Shown here in pieces: positions 1 through 12,506 of a stretch of DNA of 64,000 nt. The DNA lies in contig OY783214.1 of NCBI GenBank assembly GCA_963678705.1, positions 10,726,001 through 10,790,000 of the forward strand. The letters run 5' to 3'. The number at the start of each line of letters is the position of its first letter. Within the stretch, counting starts at the first letter, position 1. The translations under genes and the position numbers were made by a program. The DNA is from Panorpa germanica (taxonomy: Eukaryota; Arthropoda; Insecta; Mecoptera; Panorpidae). Under the pieces are notes generated by a model that ran no database searches, was not told the DNA's origin, and saw only the letters and a list, made by a program, of their open reading frames with translations.

Positions 1-4
1 ATCT

Positions 5-195
5 TGCTAAACACAGTGAGGTGTATTTCGTGCTTCGTAATTTAACAAAAGTTACCTGTTACATAAACGATGTAACGTCTTGTAACTAGTTTTATTGCTT
101 TTGAAAAATAAATTTACCTTTTTATTCTTAAAACTTCTTGAGAAAATATTTCTAAGAATTATAACTTCTTAAGAAGTTCTTTTATAGGATCATCT
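5..195 (+). repeat. B-type dispersed repeat, partial
   Basis: Begins GCTAAACACAGTGAGG and continues with AACAAAAGTTACC and an AACTTCTTAAGAAGTTC segment. Both are shared with the B-type copies at 53733 and 61208. It lies in intron 1 of receptor A. Confidence 0.5.
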
Positions 196-230
196 AGATG
201 AGTTTATGAAAATGTTTATTTATTTTTCAG

Positions 231-2752
231 ACTTTCTCAAACAGTGGAAGATATATTTACGTTATCCATCCTTGTAAATTTCATCAGTAGCTCAATTTTA
301 ATTTGCTGCGTTGGATTTCAGTCTACGGTAAATATATAAATAACATTTATAATTATTATTAGGATCTAAGACCTCTATTGTGTAATTGTTTATATTGTTT
401 TTTATGAAGCCCGTTAGTGTTAGTGATTTTTGAAGAAGATTGGGATACTTAACCGCCGTAATCATGGGTCTCGCGAACAATGATCGTGATCGAACAGATC
501 TGATTTATATGAGTGAAACATTTTACGAATCACTTTTAATGGAGTATTTCTGCACTATTTCTGAATTTTATTATTAATTATTATTATAGTTCATCAATAC
601 TCTTTTAAAAATGATTCGTAAAATGTTTTACTCATATAAATCATATCTGTTCGATCACGATCATTGTTTGCAAGACTCAGGAATATGGCCCCTGGAGCGG
701 GCACAATTAGTAATTTAGAAAATATACTCGTTTGAAAACTCGCCTAATATTAGCGGTCGTCATTAAAAACTTACAATTAGGCCGAGTTCAGAAAAAAATA
801 GTTTCAGCTTTACAAAATATCACATTTACTCTTGTTTAAGAGTATAAATGTTATATAAAATCGTAAAAATTGTACTTAAATGATACTAACTTTTTATGTA
901 TGATTAATGTTCTTTTAGTAATTATTTTAATAAAAAATGTTGGTGTTTTACATAATATTCATATGTAAGCTATTACATTTCAATGTGGAATATACATAAC
1001 ACTGCTTTGCGAGTATTTCTTAGAAAAATAGTTTTAAAAATCACTGGGTTAACATTGAAATTAAATAGTTTTAATTATGATGGATGTATAAATAAATACA
1101 ATACTATACAAATAAAATATACACTTATAAATTCTGATATTTTTGTTATAAATATATTAGGTCGTTCAAGGCATCGAAGTGCTCATCTTTCTGCTGTTCC
1201 TTGCCGTCGGATTATCGCAGACCTACTTCTTGTGTTCGGCCGGTGATCAACTTATTGATACGGTATGTATCTTTAATATACAGAACGAATAAATATCTAT
1301 CTAGTCCTGTTAAAATAACCAACATATGTGTCAATAAATATATAGTTGCTCACATTTAATATTATCGTTATTTAAAACGTTTTCAGAGCAAACAGATTTC
1401 CGACGCTGCTTATAATTCGTCTTGGTACCTCACGGACAAGAAGTACCGTCGGCTAATCCACATCATCATGCATAGAGCTCAACGCCCGCAAGTGTGGACT
1501 GCTTTAGGATTCTCGGTTGTCTCTTTAGTGAGCTTTTCTTCAGTAAGTAAATAATTAAGATACTATACAAACACAATCTGCTAAATTTAGTGTTGAAAAG
1601 TCCCATTCACATTCACCGAGTTTAATTGTTAATTTAAGGTTTTAACCTAAAATGTAAGTTTCAGTTTATGAAATAGAAAGAAATAAAATTAATTATAATA
1701 AATACAATAATTTATATTAAATAAAGTTAGTAATTAATTTATAACAGCAGTAGCCATGAATAGATCATTCTTGTTGTCGGGATATAAAGTATAAGAAGAA
1801 GCAGAACATTATTAGGGACGATAAAAGGCTACGTGCCTAGGAAGTCCGAGAAAATATATATATAAAAAAAAAGATAGTAATTATTACACAGTAATGCATA
1901 TTATTGACGCATGACGTATGGTTTCATAAGTTCAAAATTATATTTACGATTAAAACCTTAAAACTAAAAACATAATGTATCTAGATACGTTAAGGGGTTA
2001 ATGTATCTAGATATGTTAAGTATTTAGATAATTTTGCTTTACGTAAAAACGAATTTAAAGCTTTTCATCTGTATCTTAAACTGTATCTAGAGACACGTTA
2101 GTTTATTTTATTTGGAAGGTAAGGAGTCTAGTGTCTTTGTTTTACTACCAACAAGATCGCCTTTTTCCATAGTAGCAAGCTTTTATTATTTTTATGAGTT
2201 TAGTGATCAATATTATTTCTACAATATACGTCTTAGTAAACAAGTATGACTTTAGGAATGGAACCACGGAATCGCAAAGGTTATTAGCTTAACTATGTTC
2301 ATGTAAATAAATAAATTAAATAGTTCTTCTATATTTATGCTTTGTATCATCTATACATTTTTATTTAATTACCGTCAGTTATTATCTTCTACCAATCACT
2401 TACGTTAACTACAATGCTTCCCAATAAGTTTATGCACACACCCAAGTAGAAAATATATTGCAGTACAAGATTCACACTTGCTAGTTTGTTACAAGCTAAT
2501 TTCAAGATAATTTTTCTACTTCTCATATGGAAATTGACTTGCTACATTGTAACAAGTCATTTGCTACACAAATGTTACATTGTGTTACATTTTCTACCTC
2601 GATATATTACTTTCTTTTTTTAATTAATGACTAATGGTTCGAGAATGAACTCAAATGTTATTACTGAAAGTAATTGAATATTTTTGTTACAGATTTTGAG
2701 CTCCGCATATTCGTACTTCACGCTGTTACAAACCTCCTACAAAGGAAAGTAA
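231..2752 (+). CDS. Odorant receptor A, 5'-truncated by window edge (exons 2-5)
   Basis: Exons 231-327, 1161-1262, 1387-1542 and 2693-2752 join in frame and end in TAA. All have AG/GT borders and the same lengths (97, 102, 156, 60) as the complete genes downstream. Exon 2 reads LSQTVEDIFTLSILVNF with ICCVGFQST (TM5). Exon 3 is TM6 and ends AGDQLIDT. Exon 4 holds ISDAAYNSSWYLTDKKYR, and exon 5 is ILSSAYSYFTLLQTSYKGK (TM7). Exon 1, which would carry the first four membrane segments, lies upstream of the window. Introns 2 (833 nt) and 4 (1150 nt) are expanded by repeats: a foldback element at 462-690, and a polyA-tailed repeat plus an A-type repeat in intron 4. Exon 3 differs from the others in having CSAGD where most have CWAGN. 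No lesion is visible in the part present. Confidence 0.88.
462..690 (+). mobile_element. Foldback (MITE-like) element in intron 2 of receptor A
   Basis: Two arms of about 70 nt (about 462-533 and 611-688) are near-perfect inverted copies. Each contains AACAATGATCGTGATCGAAC and, on the matching strand, ATTTTACGAATCA. They are separated by an AT-rich loop. There is no coding capacity, which fits a non-autonomous DNA transposon. The target-site duplication was not resolved. Confidence 0.75.
1745..1872 (+). repeat. PolyA-tailed repeat, copy 1 of 2
   Basis: Starts CAGTAGCCATGAATAGATCA, contains AAAAGGCTACGTGCC, and ends in an A-rich run. A second copy with only scattered mismatches is at 37593-37722. 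The A-rich 3' end suggests a SINE or the 3' end of a LINE. Family not recognised. Confidence 0.65.
2441..2600 (+). repeat. A-type short inverted-repeat element
   Basis: Starts CCCAAGTAGAAAAT and ends ATTTTCTACCTCG, which are roughly inverted. The interior carries ACAAGATTCACACTTGCTAG and TTACAAGCTAATT, shared with copies at 29108, 43989 and 53069. The copy looks internally duplicated. Confidence 0.6.
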
Positions 2753-2880
2753 TTAGCTCTATTATTAATCCATTTTTACAGAATTATTAGAAATATTTAG
2801 TATCATCACAAACAATTGAAGTATTTAATTTATAATTCAGCATTGCATTTGCTAAACTAGTTTCAGCACAAGTCTCAAAT

Positions 2881-2911
2881 GCAGCAACAACAACAACAAC
2901 AACAACAACAG
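2881..2911 (+). repeat. (CAA)n microsatellite
   Basis: About nine tandem CAA units just 3' of receptor A. Confidence 0.9.
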
Positions 2912-5900
2912 CCTGTGAACTACACCACGTTGCGTTCTGGAATAATGAATACATAAACTATTAATGACTAGTTTAGCTTAATGACCGGTATTTTCAAAAT
3001 AGCACTTAATCTTAATACACTCAAAATAAGTATTGAATTAAATTGGCGGGGTATGTTGTTTTTAAAATTCTAGAGATGCTAGAGATATGTGTGGACCGCG
3101 GTTTTTGGTTATTATAAAAATTAATTTGATTACATATTGTCATAATCATACAACTGATAAGGCAGCATACTCGTATATGAAGCCACAGCATAGTAGGAGG
3201 CTGTCGAATATAACACTTCACCATTGGAAATAGGCTTACGTTAAATAAACTAAATTAAAAACTTGAAAAAAACTTCTTAAAATTTTAGCAAATCAAAATT
3301 GGAACTTGTATGATTATATTACTTCACACTATACACAAAACATGGATGTTACGTTACATTTATGTAAGATATTATTTGAACAAGTAGTTTGTAGCTAGTT
3401 TAAAACCCTTTATCCGTAAAAAGGTCTTTTCAAAATGTGTTATGGTTATGTTAGTAGACAAAAAAGGTTAATTTAGTTTTCAAAAAATAGAATTAGGTAA
3501 AGTTAGAACTTATATAGACATAACTGTGTTTTATGAGTATGCATAATGATATTAAAAGTCATTTTATGATATTAATAGCGATAAAATAAGTCACAAAACG
3601 ATAAATATTAAGTAACAATATATATGTAAAAGGTTACTTATTTATATTTCGGAAAAATAAAACGAATAAGTTGTTCAAATATTGTTTTTTGCTTTATTTA
3701 TACAAACAATGTTTAAATATAATTTGTTATTAGCGATCGCTAATTCGAATAACAACAAAGGACGAGTAACATATTTGAACATATTGTACCCTAATTACTA
3801 TTTGTAGTTAGTAACTTAACTACAAACAGAATCAATAAGACTTGTTCTACTGTCTCATTATTATAAGTGCTTCAACAAAATCAAACTTGATTTAAAAAAG
3901 TTTTTAATAATGTGTTTCGAGAATAAGTTGATGCCACGTATCGACAATTTGTCGTCGTAATTATATGGAGTACACTGTTATTTTGTAGGAATGAAATATA
4001 TTTGTTTTGGGTTACACTGTCTTTTTTATTGATAATATTAACACTTCTAGGGTCTTATACTGATTTGTTATTACGCATATTATTTAGAATTCTACTTTTT
4101 AAGTAAAACATATCGGTCTAAGGCAGAGAAAGTGCATATAGAACTGAAAGTGTATACTAATGTTTTCAATTTAATTAATGCTTAATTTTTTGCCATATTT
4201 TGTATGTCTGTATTATGAATTAAAGTCTACATATTAGATATAGGTAATAATGGGCTTGTGTCCTCATTTTTTAGTGGTCGATTTTTCAATTGTTCAATGA
4301 AATTGATGTTAATAAATGTGTATTGGCGTGTCAATTCTATTAAATATGTAAATATTGACGGGGATATAGCAATTAAAAGTTTGAATTGTAACTTTAGCGA
4401 TAGAAATGGTCTGCCATATTGGTATGACGTGAAATGCATTTTAACGTCAGTTATTTGTTGAGTAGGTCAGTGATGTGGTAATGTTCTGTAGCTGTTGGTA
4501 GTCAAATAATCAAGTCAAATTAAAGAATAATAGGTTTTTATATTACTTGACCCTGCTAAGGCAGACATAATATTGAAATTTTATTGTTCCTTGAAATAGC
4601 TGTAAATAATATTTGATACTTTGATATATAAGTATACATATAGCAGAGATTTATGAGCTGTAAGGTTGGTAACCTTACACAAGGATTGTGATGTCACATG
4701 CACTTGGAATGTGTACAACGTTGAATCCCTTTAATAATTAAAGAAACAAAATTACTTTTTTAATTATTAATATCTGTTAACATGTAAGGAGTTATTAAAA
4801 AATAATTGAACATTTGAGGTTCTAGTAATCCACTTTATCAATATATAGTACACTTTTATAGAAATTAAGACATAGGACACAAGCCCATTGAAGTAGGTTT
4901 CTTTATTAAATAAATAAGTATGAGCAGCTTCTACCTTTTCTCTGGACAAATATTCAATCCATTCAAATAGTAATACTATTCTATAGACAGGATATTCTAA
5001 TAATTTAAAACTACTTTGTAAATGACTTAAGAAAATCACAATGAGCGGTGTCTTTGGTTCTCTGGACCAACGTTAAATTTTCTGGGTTTGGTTGATCAAG
5101 TTAAATTGGTTATGCACATACACAATCTTAAACTTATTAGGCATCGCTATAGTAAACATATTAGAGGCCATGATACCACCAAAAACTGCAAATATAATAA
5201 GAGATACTAGGTGATAAGACTCAGCAGCAAAAATAAACTGACGATAAATAAATTGAATTTAAAAAAATGATTTCAGAACTAGGTATATAGTTTTTTAAGG
5301 TTTGCAATTGATTTTTAAACATATAGTCACAGTAAACTTTATCAATATATGGTACAGTTTTATAAAAATATATTGAGAAGTTAATTACCCGCTTAAGCAA
5401 AATAACTGTGAAGGATATATTAAAAATGTGGTTTTTTGTCCAAACATAATATTTAAAAGAGAAGAAGAATATTATTGGGGGATCAACAGAAAAAAAAAAT
5501 GTGGTCGAAATGTGATCATTTTACTATTACTAACAATACTATTATTCAAAAAAACAATGCGTAACAAAATGGCCGAATACCAAAAATAAAATGGTAGCTA
5601 TATAAAATTTCATATACATTCAACTACGATTTTTAACTTTAAACTATAACCTATTGTATAACACAGACATAATTACAATTAATAGTTAATTAAGCCATCA
5701 ACAAGATGGCGGCTAAAGAACGATATTGATATTGATTTAAATAAAAATACTAATTCCGTTTTTCCTTAAGTAAATATTTAATATATTTTTAACTGCTTGT
5801 TATATTACCCCGGTTTTGTGTAAAACTTTTAAAGGTTTTTCCAATCAAAAGTTGTGTTTTAATATTTTTTTCTAAATCTAAATGAGGTAAAAGTATTCAA

Positions 5901-6097
5901 ATATTTAAACCTGTTTAAAACTTTAGAAGAGGCTCTATTTTATTACATTAAAAATTAAATGAATAGCGTGTGGTATTTAATAGGCGTAGTTATTTTGTTT
6001 TGGTAAATGTATACCCTGATTATAAGGTTGGTAACATAGAAAACTAACTTTTTTAATTATCTAATAAATAAATTTTATTAAAAAAAATGTATGTACG

Positions 6098-6395
6098 AAC
6101 CAGTGGCGTACTGAACAGTATTAATTATTGGGTAAATCATTAATCACACAACCTAACCTTACGCAAAAAATAAGAATAATTAGCTATTATTTTATACAGA
6201 AATCAATGAAGTATTGACTCAAAAAATATTCCAAACATTAATTTTTATGTTAGTAACTTCATATCCTTATTGATTCTAAAAAAGGGTTCAGCATTATTAG
6301 GGTTCCACCATCCTTTCTGGCCCTGTTTTAAAAACTACTTCATAAATATATTAATTTAGGGAAATATAATAATATATTTATATTAGAGCTGTCAG
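6098..6395 (+). promoter_or_regulatory. Conserved upstream blocks U1/U2 of psi-1
   Basis: U1 is CAGTGGCGTACTGAA at 6101. U2 is TTCTGGCCCTG at about 6315, followed by TTTAGGGAAAT and GAGCTGTCAG. Order and spacing match those upstream of the intact genes. This supports psi-1 being a duplicate of the whole unit. Function unknown. Confidence 0.35.
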
Positions 6396-7280
6396 ATGCA
6401 TTTTTAAATATAGATATATTATGAAAACCATTAATTTCGAATTTATTTCTACTTCGAATTAATTCGATTATACATATTCGAAATTGACAGAATTTTTTAT
6501 TATTATTTCATGTAGTTTATAGTATTATTTACAAATCTATTCCCAATTGATTTAAACAATATTAATTTCATGAATAAATTTATTTTGTATATGAACTCAT
6601 CAGACATTTAAAAAATCTTTTATTTATCGCATTTTGTTGTATAAAGGAAAGTTTTCACAGATCCGCACGATTCGCATGAGACGCATTGGGTTTATCTTAT
6701 CAAACGTAGAAAAAAGAAGCGAAAGGGTACGCATTTACTATATTTATTCCCTGGTATATACAATAATGGTGTGTTATTTTTCTATTTTTACAATAACTTT
6801 AAGTATCAATTCCAAGAAAGAATGTTCCAAAGGAAACAAGTAGCTAGATTGCCTAACCTTATTGATAACTAAACTATGGTCTTAATAACCATAAGTGTTG
6901 CCAGAGGTGGTGATTGTAATAATTTCTATTCTATTTAATTCTTGAACAGCACTATTGTTCTATGCTATCTGTCATTAATATTGTTAACTTAACGATAAAG
7001 TTTAAATTAAAAACTGTCTTAAAAAAAAACTAAATCAAATTTTCAAACTAACTAATTTTAACAAGTTTATTATTTTTGAATCCAAATATTCAAATAATGT
7101 ATTCTTAGTTTAGAAAATTTAAAATGTATGGAAAAGTCTTTTAAAATAAAATAAAAAGTAGTAGTAAGTAGTGTAGTAAATGAAAATAATACAACATTTT
7201 TATTTCTTTCAAAGTTTAAATAGGTAATTGTTTTTTTATAGTAATTATCGCGACAATTAAAATATTTTTCTTGAAATGAT

Positions 7281-7340
7281 GGTCAGCCCTATAAACGAGT
7301 ATTTAAACAAGACTGACGCATGCCATGTAGCTTAGTAGTG
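7281..7340 (+). promoter_or_regulatory. Core promoter of psi-1
   Basis: Contains GTCAGCCCTATA, a TATTTAAAC box at 7300, GACGCATG, and a TTAGTAGTG initiator-like site at 7332. Same order and spacing as the other loci. Confidence 0.55.
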
Positions 7341-7378
7341 CATTAAACACCAAACAGACATTTTCAAAATAGGTCATT

Positions 7379-8818
7379 ATGTGTAACATAAACGAAACAC
7401 TTCACTATTTGTTTCATAAAATATTAGTTTTTTCAAAAATTATTTCTGTATTTTTTGTTAAAGTTATTTTTCTATCTTTAAATCAAGAATATTTGTGCCA
7501 ATATATATGTCACTCATTTGTGCTATCGGTTTTGAAACATATTAAATTAAAATATATTTTACATTTACTTTCATTTCTTTTAAATGACGCTTTACCAATA
7601 TTTTGTTTATTTTTTACTAATTATTATCAATTAGAAAATACATTAAGAATAGCTACAAACACAATAAAAATTGTTGACAAATTGTTACTTAATAATGTTC
7701 ATATTTCTCATATGTTGCAAAATAGTTTAATTATTATTACTTTATATAATTGCACACTATTATTACACCCTATCATTATATCATTTCAGTATTTTTTATA
7801 TAATAAGTCTTCATGCTTATTATTTATTATTAATTTCAACATTAAACTAATTAACCTTTGTGGAACATTTGTTCATCTTGTGGAAGATAAAATATTATCA
7901 TATAAATTAAATTTGTTTTTTTATTTAACCATGTAAGATTTTTTATATATATTTTATGTAAATATTCCATTATGAATCTGTTATGAAGCTCATTGTTTAA
8001 TCTATAATTTTGTGGTTCAAGTAATTTAGCTTTTAGAGTCAGCCTGCTAAACACAACTTTACATTCATGTAATATTTTACGCACAAATTTATTTAATATA
8101 ATTAATTCGCAAAAAAGTTGATTTATTTAAAAAAAAAGCAGTAAAATAGGTTATTTGTTGTATTAGATATACTTTAAATACATGTAACTGTGTTTAACGG
8201 GAGTTTATAGTTTAATCTAGTAGCAACTTAGTCTTATACTTATCATTTGTTAAATATAAACATATGATTTACACGTTGCATTTTTTTCTGCCTCTAAATT
8301 TCATCATACTTATGAAATACAAATTTTAATGCAATCTAATTCAAAATGAATATGATGGATTACTTTAATTAAAAATGAACCTATTAAGTTATTATTGCAT
8401 GGTAACATTAGATATGTATTCCTTATTTTGCAGATGTTTCAAAATTTTGAATAAAAGCTTCGAGGTTGTTGAAATAATTTTTACATTAAACTTGTTTCGT
8501 CATCAGGTAAGTGTGATGTTAGCAGACAAGAAAATATAGAATTATGATTAGTTTAACCTTTTCCAAGTCATGTACTATTTACTTATATTTATTAATGGCT
8601 TAACATTTATGTGTAAATTTATCTATTACGTAACTGCTACATCCGCATTTAAAAGGAGATATCAATAAACTTAAATTGATTTTTAGGTTATGTTCAACAC
8701 GAGTTTCTTGATGACAGATTCACTATCTCAGACACTTCAAATGTTAAGAGAGTTTGACTTTGTGCAAGTAAAATTAACGATCGTCGTTACTGCATGTTTT
8801 CTTAACGAGATTTCTCAG
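7379..8818 (+). pseudogene. psi-1: highly diverged odorant receptor copy, possibly decayed
   Basis: Exon 1 is proposed at 7379-7932, open for 184 codons. It ends in phase 2 at a GTAAGA donor, the same phase as all neighbours. Residues around 72-106 align without a gap to the TM2-LxxL region of receptor B: ALPIFC against SLPCVC, and IVDKL against ILDKL. A LVED stretch sits near the end, as in the intact genes. Exon 2 (8434-8506) completes the split codon and reads KSFEVVEIIFTLNLF against the family's TxEDIFSLSIL. An exon at 8687-8818 aligns with family exon 4 (FNTS against YNSS). About 85 residues of exon 1 and all of family exon 3 are missing, and I found no terminal exon. It could be a pseudogene or a fast-evolving gene. 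Confidence 0.5.
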
Positions 8819-10865
8819 GTAAGGAATTTTTATTACTGTATTGAGTATTGAGAAATTTGAGTTAATCAGATATAAAAATTGGATCGACATATTTCAGAAT
8901 TAAAATGATTTTCCACCCTGCTGCCTCGTCCTTCAAATTGATGAAATTACTTTTTATTTGCTTAGCAACAGAAATATTTCCTTCAGCGCAACTCCTTCAC
9001 TTTTTTTACAATTAATTTGTCAAAATTAGCAGCGTTTCCAAAATCTTTTAAATGTTTGTCATTTACTCACGCTACCTGTATTAAACTAAGCCAAGTCCTT
9101 TCATGATAAGTTATATGTTAACAGTAAAATTAACTTACATATGATTAACTACAGTCGTTGGTAATAATGAGTTGTCATTACGTGTCTTAACATGTACCAA
9201 TCTTGATAAAGTTAGCTATCAAGACGTGAAATGTTCAACTTTTATTGAATTGAACAATTTTTCATCGCCGTCTCTGGACTACTTAGCTATTCCCCGTTCC
9301 ATGGAATCAATTTTCCTACATACGTCATCAAATATAAACTAAGTACAAAACGAGCCAACAAATAATTCTATCCTAATAAATATTCGACGGAATATTATAA
9401 GATGGTTTGTAACAGTATTTGTTAATCATTCTGTTAGGAGCAATTCCCACCTATTGACTTTTAGTTTTAATTTTATGTGTTACCCTTAAATATAACCTTA
9501 CTTAATATATAGAAATGAAAATAAAGATAACTATTATATCTTCAAAATATAAACTAAAACAGTAGATGAGAATGGAACCAAATATTTTCAAATATGTAAT
9601 ACTTATTGAAAATTTGTAGATTAAGTTCTATGATTAGTTGGTTTATTAATTCTTTGTCTTCTCGTTTATCTTGTACCATTGTAAAATGTTGCATTTATAT
9701 ATCTGTACGTTGAAGATTTAAGTTAAGTTAAGTTTATTTTAGCAAACTTTAAAGGAGAACCGTTGTGTCATAGATTTTGTTCTCACAGGGGCTGTCAGAA
9801 AGTCCGATGATGTTGTATTCCTCTAAATAAAACTGCATAAAATTGGACTTATTGTTCCTCTAAGTCATTGTAACTTGTGTATATTTGTAGTATATAGTAT
9901 ACCAACTTGTAATAATGGATAACTTTATATCTGTGTACACCTTGCACGGTGTGAACCTGAAATTTGGCGAACAGTGCCAGCAAGGGCCATAGTTTGCCCT
10001 ACTTGATACGGGTCTGATAGTGAATTTTACATCTTGGGTAACCAAACTAATTTTTACAAATTTCAAAACATCCCATTACAAACATGAAACTAAAAGCGGT
10101 TCTGGTGAAACACAAAAATTAGAAATTACTAAACAAATTGTTTTAAATCTAAATGTTTAGATACCTGCAATTTATGGTTTTTTGACATTGGCACTTCTTG
10201 CACAAAATGTAACCTAGTTAACATGAAAGTAATATTTATTTATGTATTTATTACTAAACAATATAACAGGTTTTCAATAAAGTACTTTTATTTAAATATA
10301 GATGTCGCACGGAATGCACACGTTTCACACATTTTCCATTAGATGTAATATTATTTAAAATGATGACATAATTTCATGTAAAAAATTGACTAATATTTTA
10401 TGTAAAGAAAAGTTTGTTAAATTTTTTATATAAATTTTTATGTAATACACAACTTTATTTAGCGAATTATATAAATGTATTACAAAAAAACATAAACAAT
10501 AACAAATCCAATTTCCTATTTATAGTAAAAAATAAACTCAAATAATATTGGATTTAATATATTTCATTATATTAAATATATCAGTGGTGAATTAACACAA
10601 AATTTTGAAGTGGCCTTACTGGGTCTTCGCCATTGCTTTTTTATAAACACTTTATCAAAATCTATTGTAATTTGCTCCTTCCTATCAATCTAAGGGTTAA
10701 TTTAGAATTAACTTTAAGGATTATTAGTAGCAAACACAAGGTAATTAAATGGCTTATTAAAATAATTAATGTGAAATAATGATGTATTTGTTTTGTAATC
10801 AGTTTTAAGAAAATAATAAAAAAAACTCTGATAGAAAATTATTTCGTATTATCATTTTATAAGGA

Positions 10866-11075
10866 TAGCCCGCTAAACAACGTTACTTATATGTAAAGTT
10901 TTCTAAATTTTTCTAAAACCTGTATTAACACCCTTTTAAGGACAATCCTAAGAAACCATTTTTAAGAAATAATTACTTTTAGAATAGCTATAAATAAAGC
11001 AAGACCATTTTAGATTTAACATTACTAGTCTTTCTCAAGTAAAATGTTTCGTAAATGTGAGGTAATATCTAAGAT
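10866..11075 (+). repeat. B-type dispersed repeat
   Basis: Starts GCCCGCTAAACAACG. Shared interior segments include AGAATAGCTATAAATAAAG and CAAGTAAAATGTTTC, in the same order as the copy at 53733. Confidence 0.55.
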
Positions 11076-11412
11076 AAAATAGTTAACATCGTTAACTAAA
11101 TTACAAAAACTTTGATACCATATTACAAATTTTGAAAATTAACAAATTCCATAAAATCATGTTTCTAAGCAAATTATTCTACAGCTGCTAGTGTAATTAG
11201 CTCAGAGCTTTATCGCCTTACCCCTTACTACCCTTCAACCTTCAAGCAATCATCGAAGCAACACATCCCCCACCCTCTACCATCTAGATATCGCATGCGT
11301 CGTCCTAATGGACACATTACATCGCTTGATTCATTTTTGTTGTCATAATAAGGATTATTATATAAATAAGTAACTTTATTTTAATTATTTGAAATATATA
11401 ACTTATATTGAA

Positions 11413-11710
11413 AGTAGGGGGAAAAACACAGGGACCTACTTAGGGGTGACGATGGAATATATATGAAAATGTTATGAGATAATTAAAAAAAATCTATCTT
11501 ATTCAAATTCTTTGCCCACGTGTCTTATTTTTAATATACAATTGTATAATTAAAGTTATTAGAATAAGAAGAATATTTAATTTTATGCAAAAAAAATTTA
11601 GTTAGTGAATGCCCTTTATTATTGGACCTTTTAATTAATGGAATTTGCATATACACTAAGTTGACTCTGACAACAACAATTATAATATGAATATATACAT
11701 TTAGGGAATA
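11413..11710 (+). promoter_or_regulatory. Conserved upstream blocks U1/U2 of receptor B
   Basis: U1 is GGACCTACTTAGGGGTGA at about 11431. U2 is TTGACTCTGACAA at about 11660, followed by TTTAGGGAATA at 11700. They lie about 0.8-1.1 kb before the ATG. Confidence 0.4.
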
Positions 11711-12400
11711 AAATATTTCTACGAATCATAGTGTTGTTCACATATCCTTGATTTTCGATAATTTTCTATTTATTTTATATAAATATAATGATTTGCGTAA
11801 TTTTATGAATTTTAAAGAAAATAAAAAAAATCTCCTGAAGCGCGACTCCTTAACTTATTTCTTATAAGTAACTTGATATCAAATTAATCAATGTTTTTAG
11901 AAGCTATTTCGTAAACTTAGTCGATTCCTTAACCAATTTATTAAAATAGTTTAACCATTTTATACATGCTTAAATAATAACGGTTGCGTTAAATTCTTTT
12001 GTGTTCAATTTCGATATATTTTACTTTTTATTTATGAAATAATTTTATTTATAACTAATAATATTTTTTTCTTCTTTTTATTAATAATCAGGCTTCCTAG
12101 CACCAACTAATAATATTTAAGTAATCAAAATTTCAAAAATAAAGAGTAAACAAATTATTTTTATTTTATAATATTTCTTAGTATTAAAATGGCTGTGATA
12201 TAACAATTGTAACTCAAATACATAACTTTGTTTATTTTTTATTGGTAATCAGTAAAAAAGGTACGCATTTATAACCTTCTCAGTTTACCTTTAATATATT
12301 AGAGCCCGCCAGTTTTTAAGTAGATAACCCAAAACCTTTTTTTGTTAATTACGACATTTTCTCACTTTAATTTTAGTTCGTATGAGACATAACATCATTT

Positions 12401-12456
12401 CTCAGCACTACTCCAGCCTATTTAAACGACGTGGCGCATGTGTCATGCATTAGTCG
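12401..12456 (+). promoter_or_regulatory. Core promoter of receptor B
   Basis: CTCAGCACTACT at 12401, CCTATTTAAAC at 12417, GGCGCATG at 12433 and a TTAGTCGCG initiator-like site at 12450. The ATG follows 51 nt later. Confidence 0.7.
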
Positions 12457-12506
12457 CGTTTCAAAATTCAAACATAATTCAAAAATCGTATTAAAAACTA
12501 TTTAAA

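Larger units (their letters stand above)
2753..7280. other. Intergenic spacer, receptor A to psi-1
   Basis: No credible gene. It holds a (CAA)n microsatellite at 2881-2911. A 16-nt inverted pair (AATGGGCTTGTGTCCT at about 4247 and its complement at about 4868) may bound a 0.64-kb element. Faint B-type fragments lie near 3330, and U1/U2 blocks at 6098-6395 belong to psi-1. The short reading frames here have no family signature and AT-driven composition. Confidence 0.6.
8819..12400. other. Intergenic spacer, psi-1 to receptor B
   Basis: No gene found. A B-type repeat lies at about 10866-11075 and U1/U2 blocks of receptor B at 11413-11710. A patch richer in C and G than its surroundings (about 11200-11330) has no recognised content. 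The reverse-strand frame near 9860-10066 has no recognisable family features. Confidence 0.55.

Noticed and set aside
4767..5039. Reverse-strand 90-codon reading frame
   Set aside because: No family motif, no splice or promoter context, and it overlaps one end of a possible inverted-repeat element. Likely chance in AT-rich DNA.
9860..10066. Reverse-strand 68-codon reading frame with several cysteines
   Set aside because: Too short, with no recognised domain and no supporting context.
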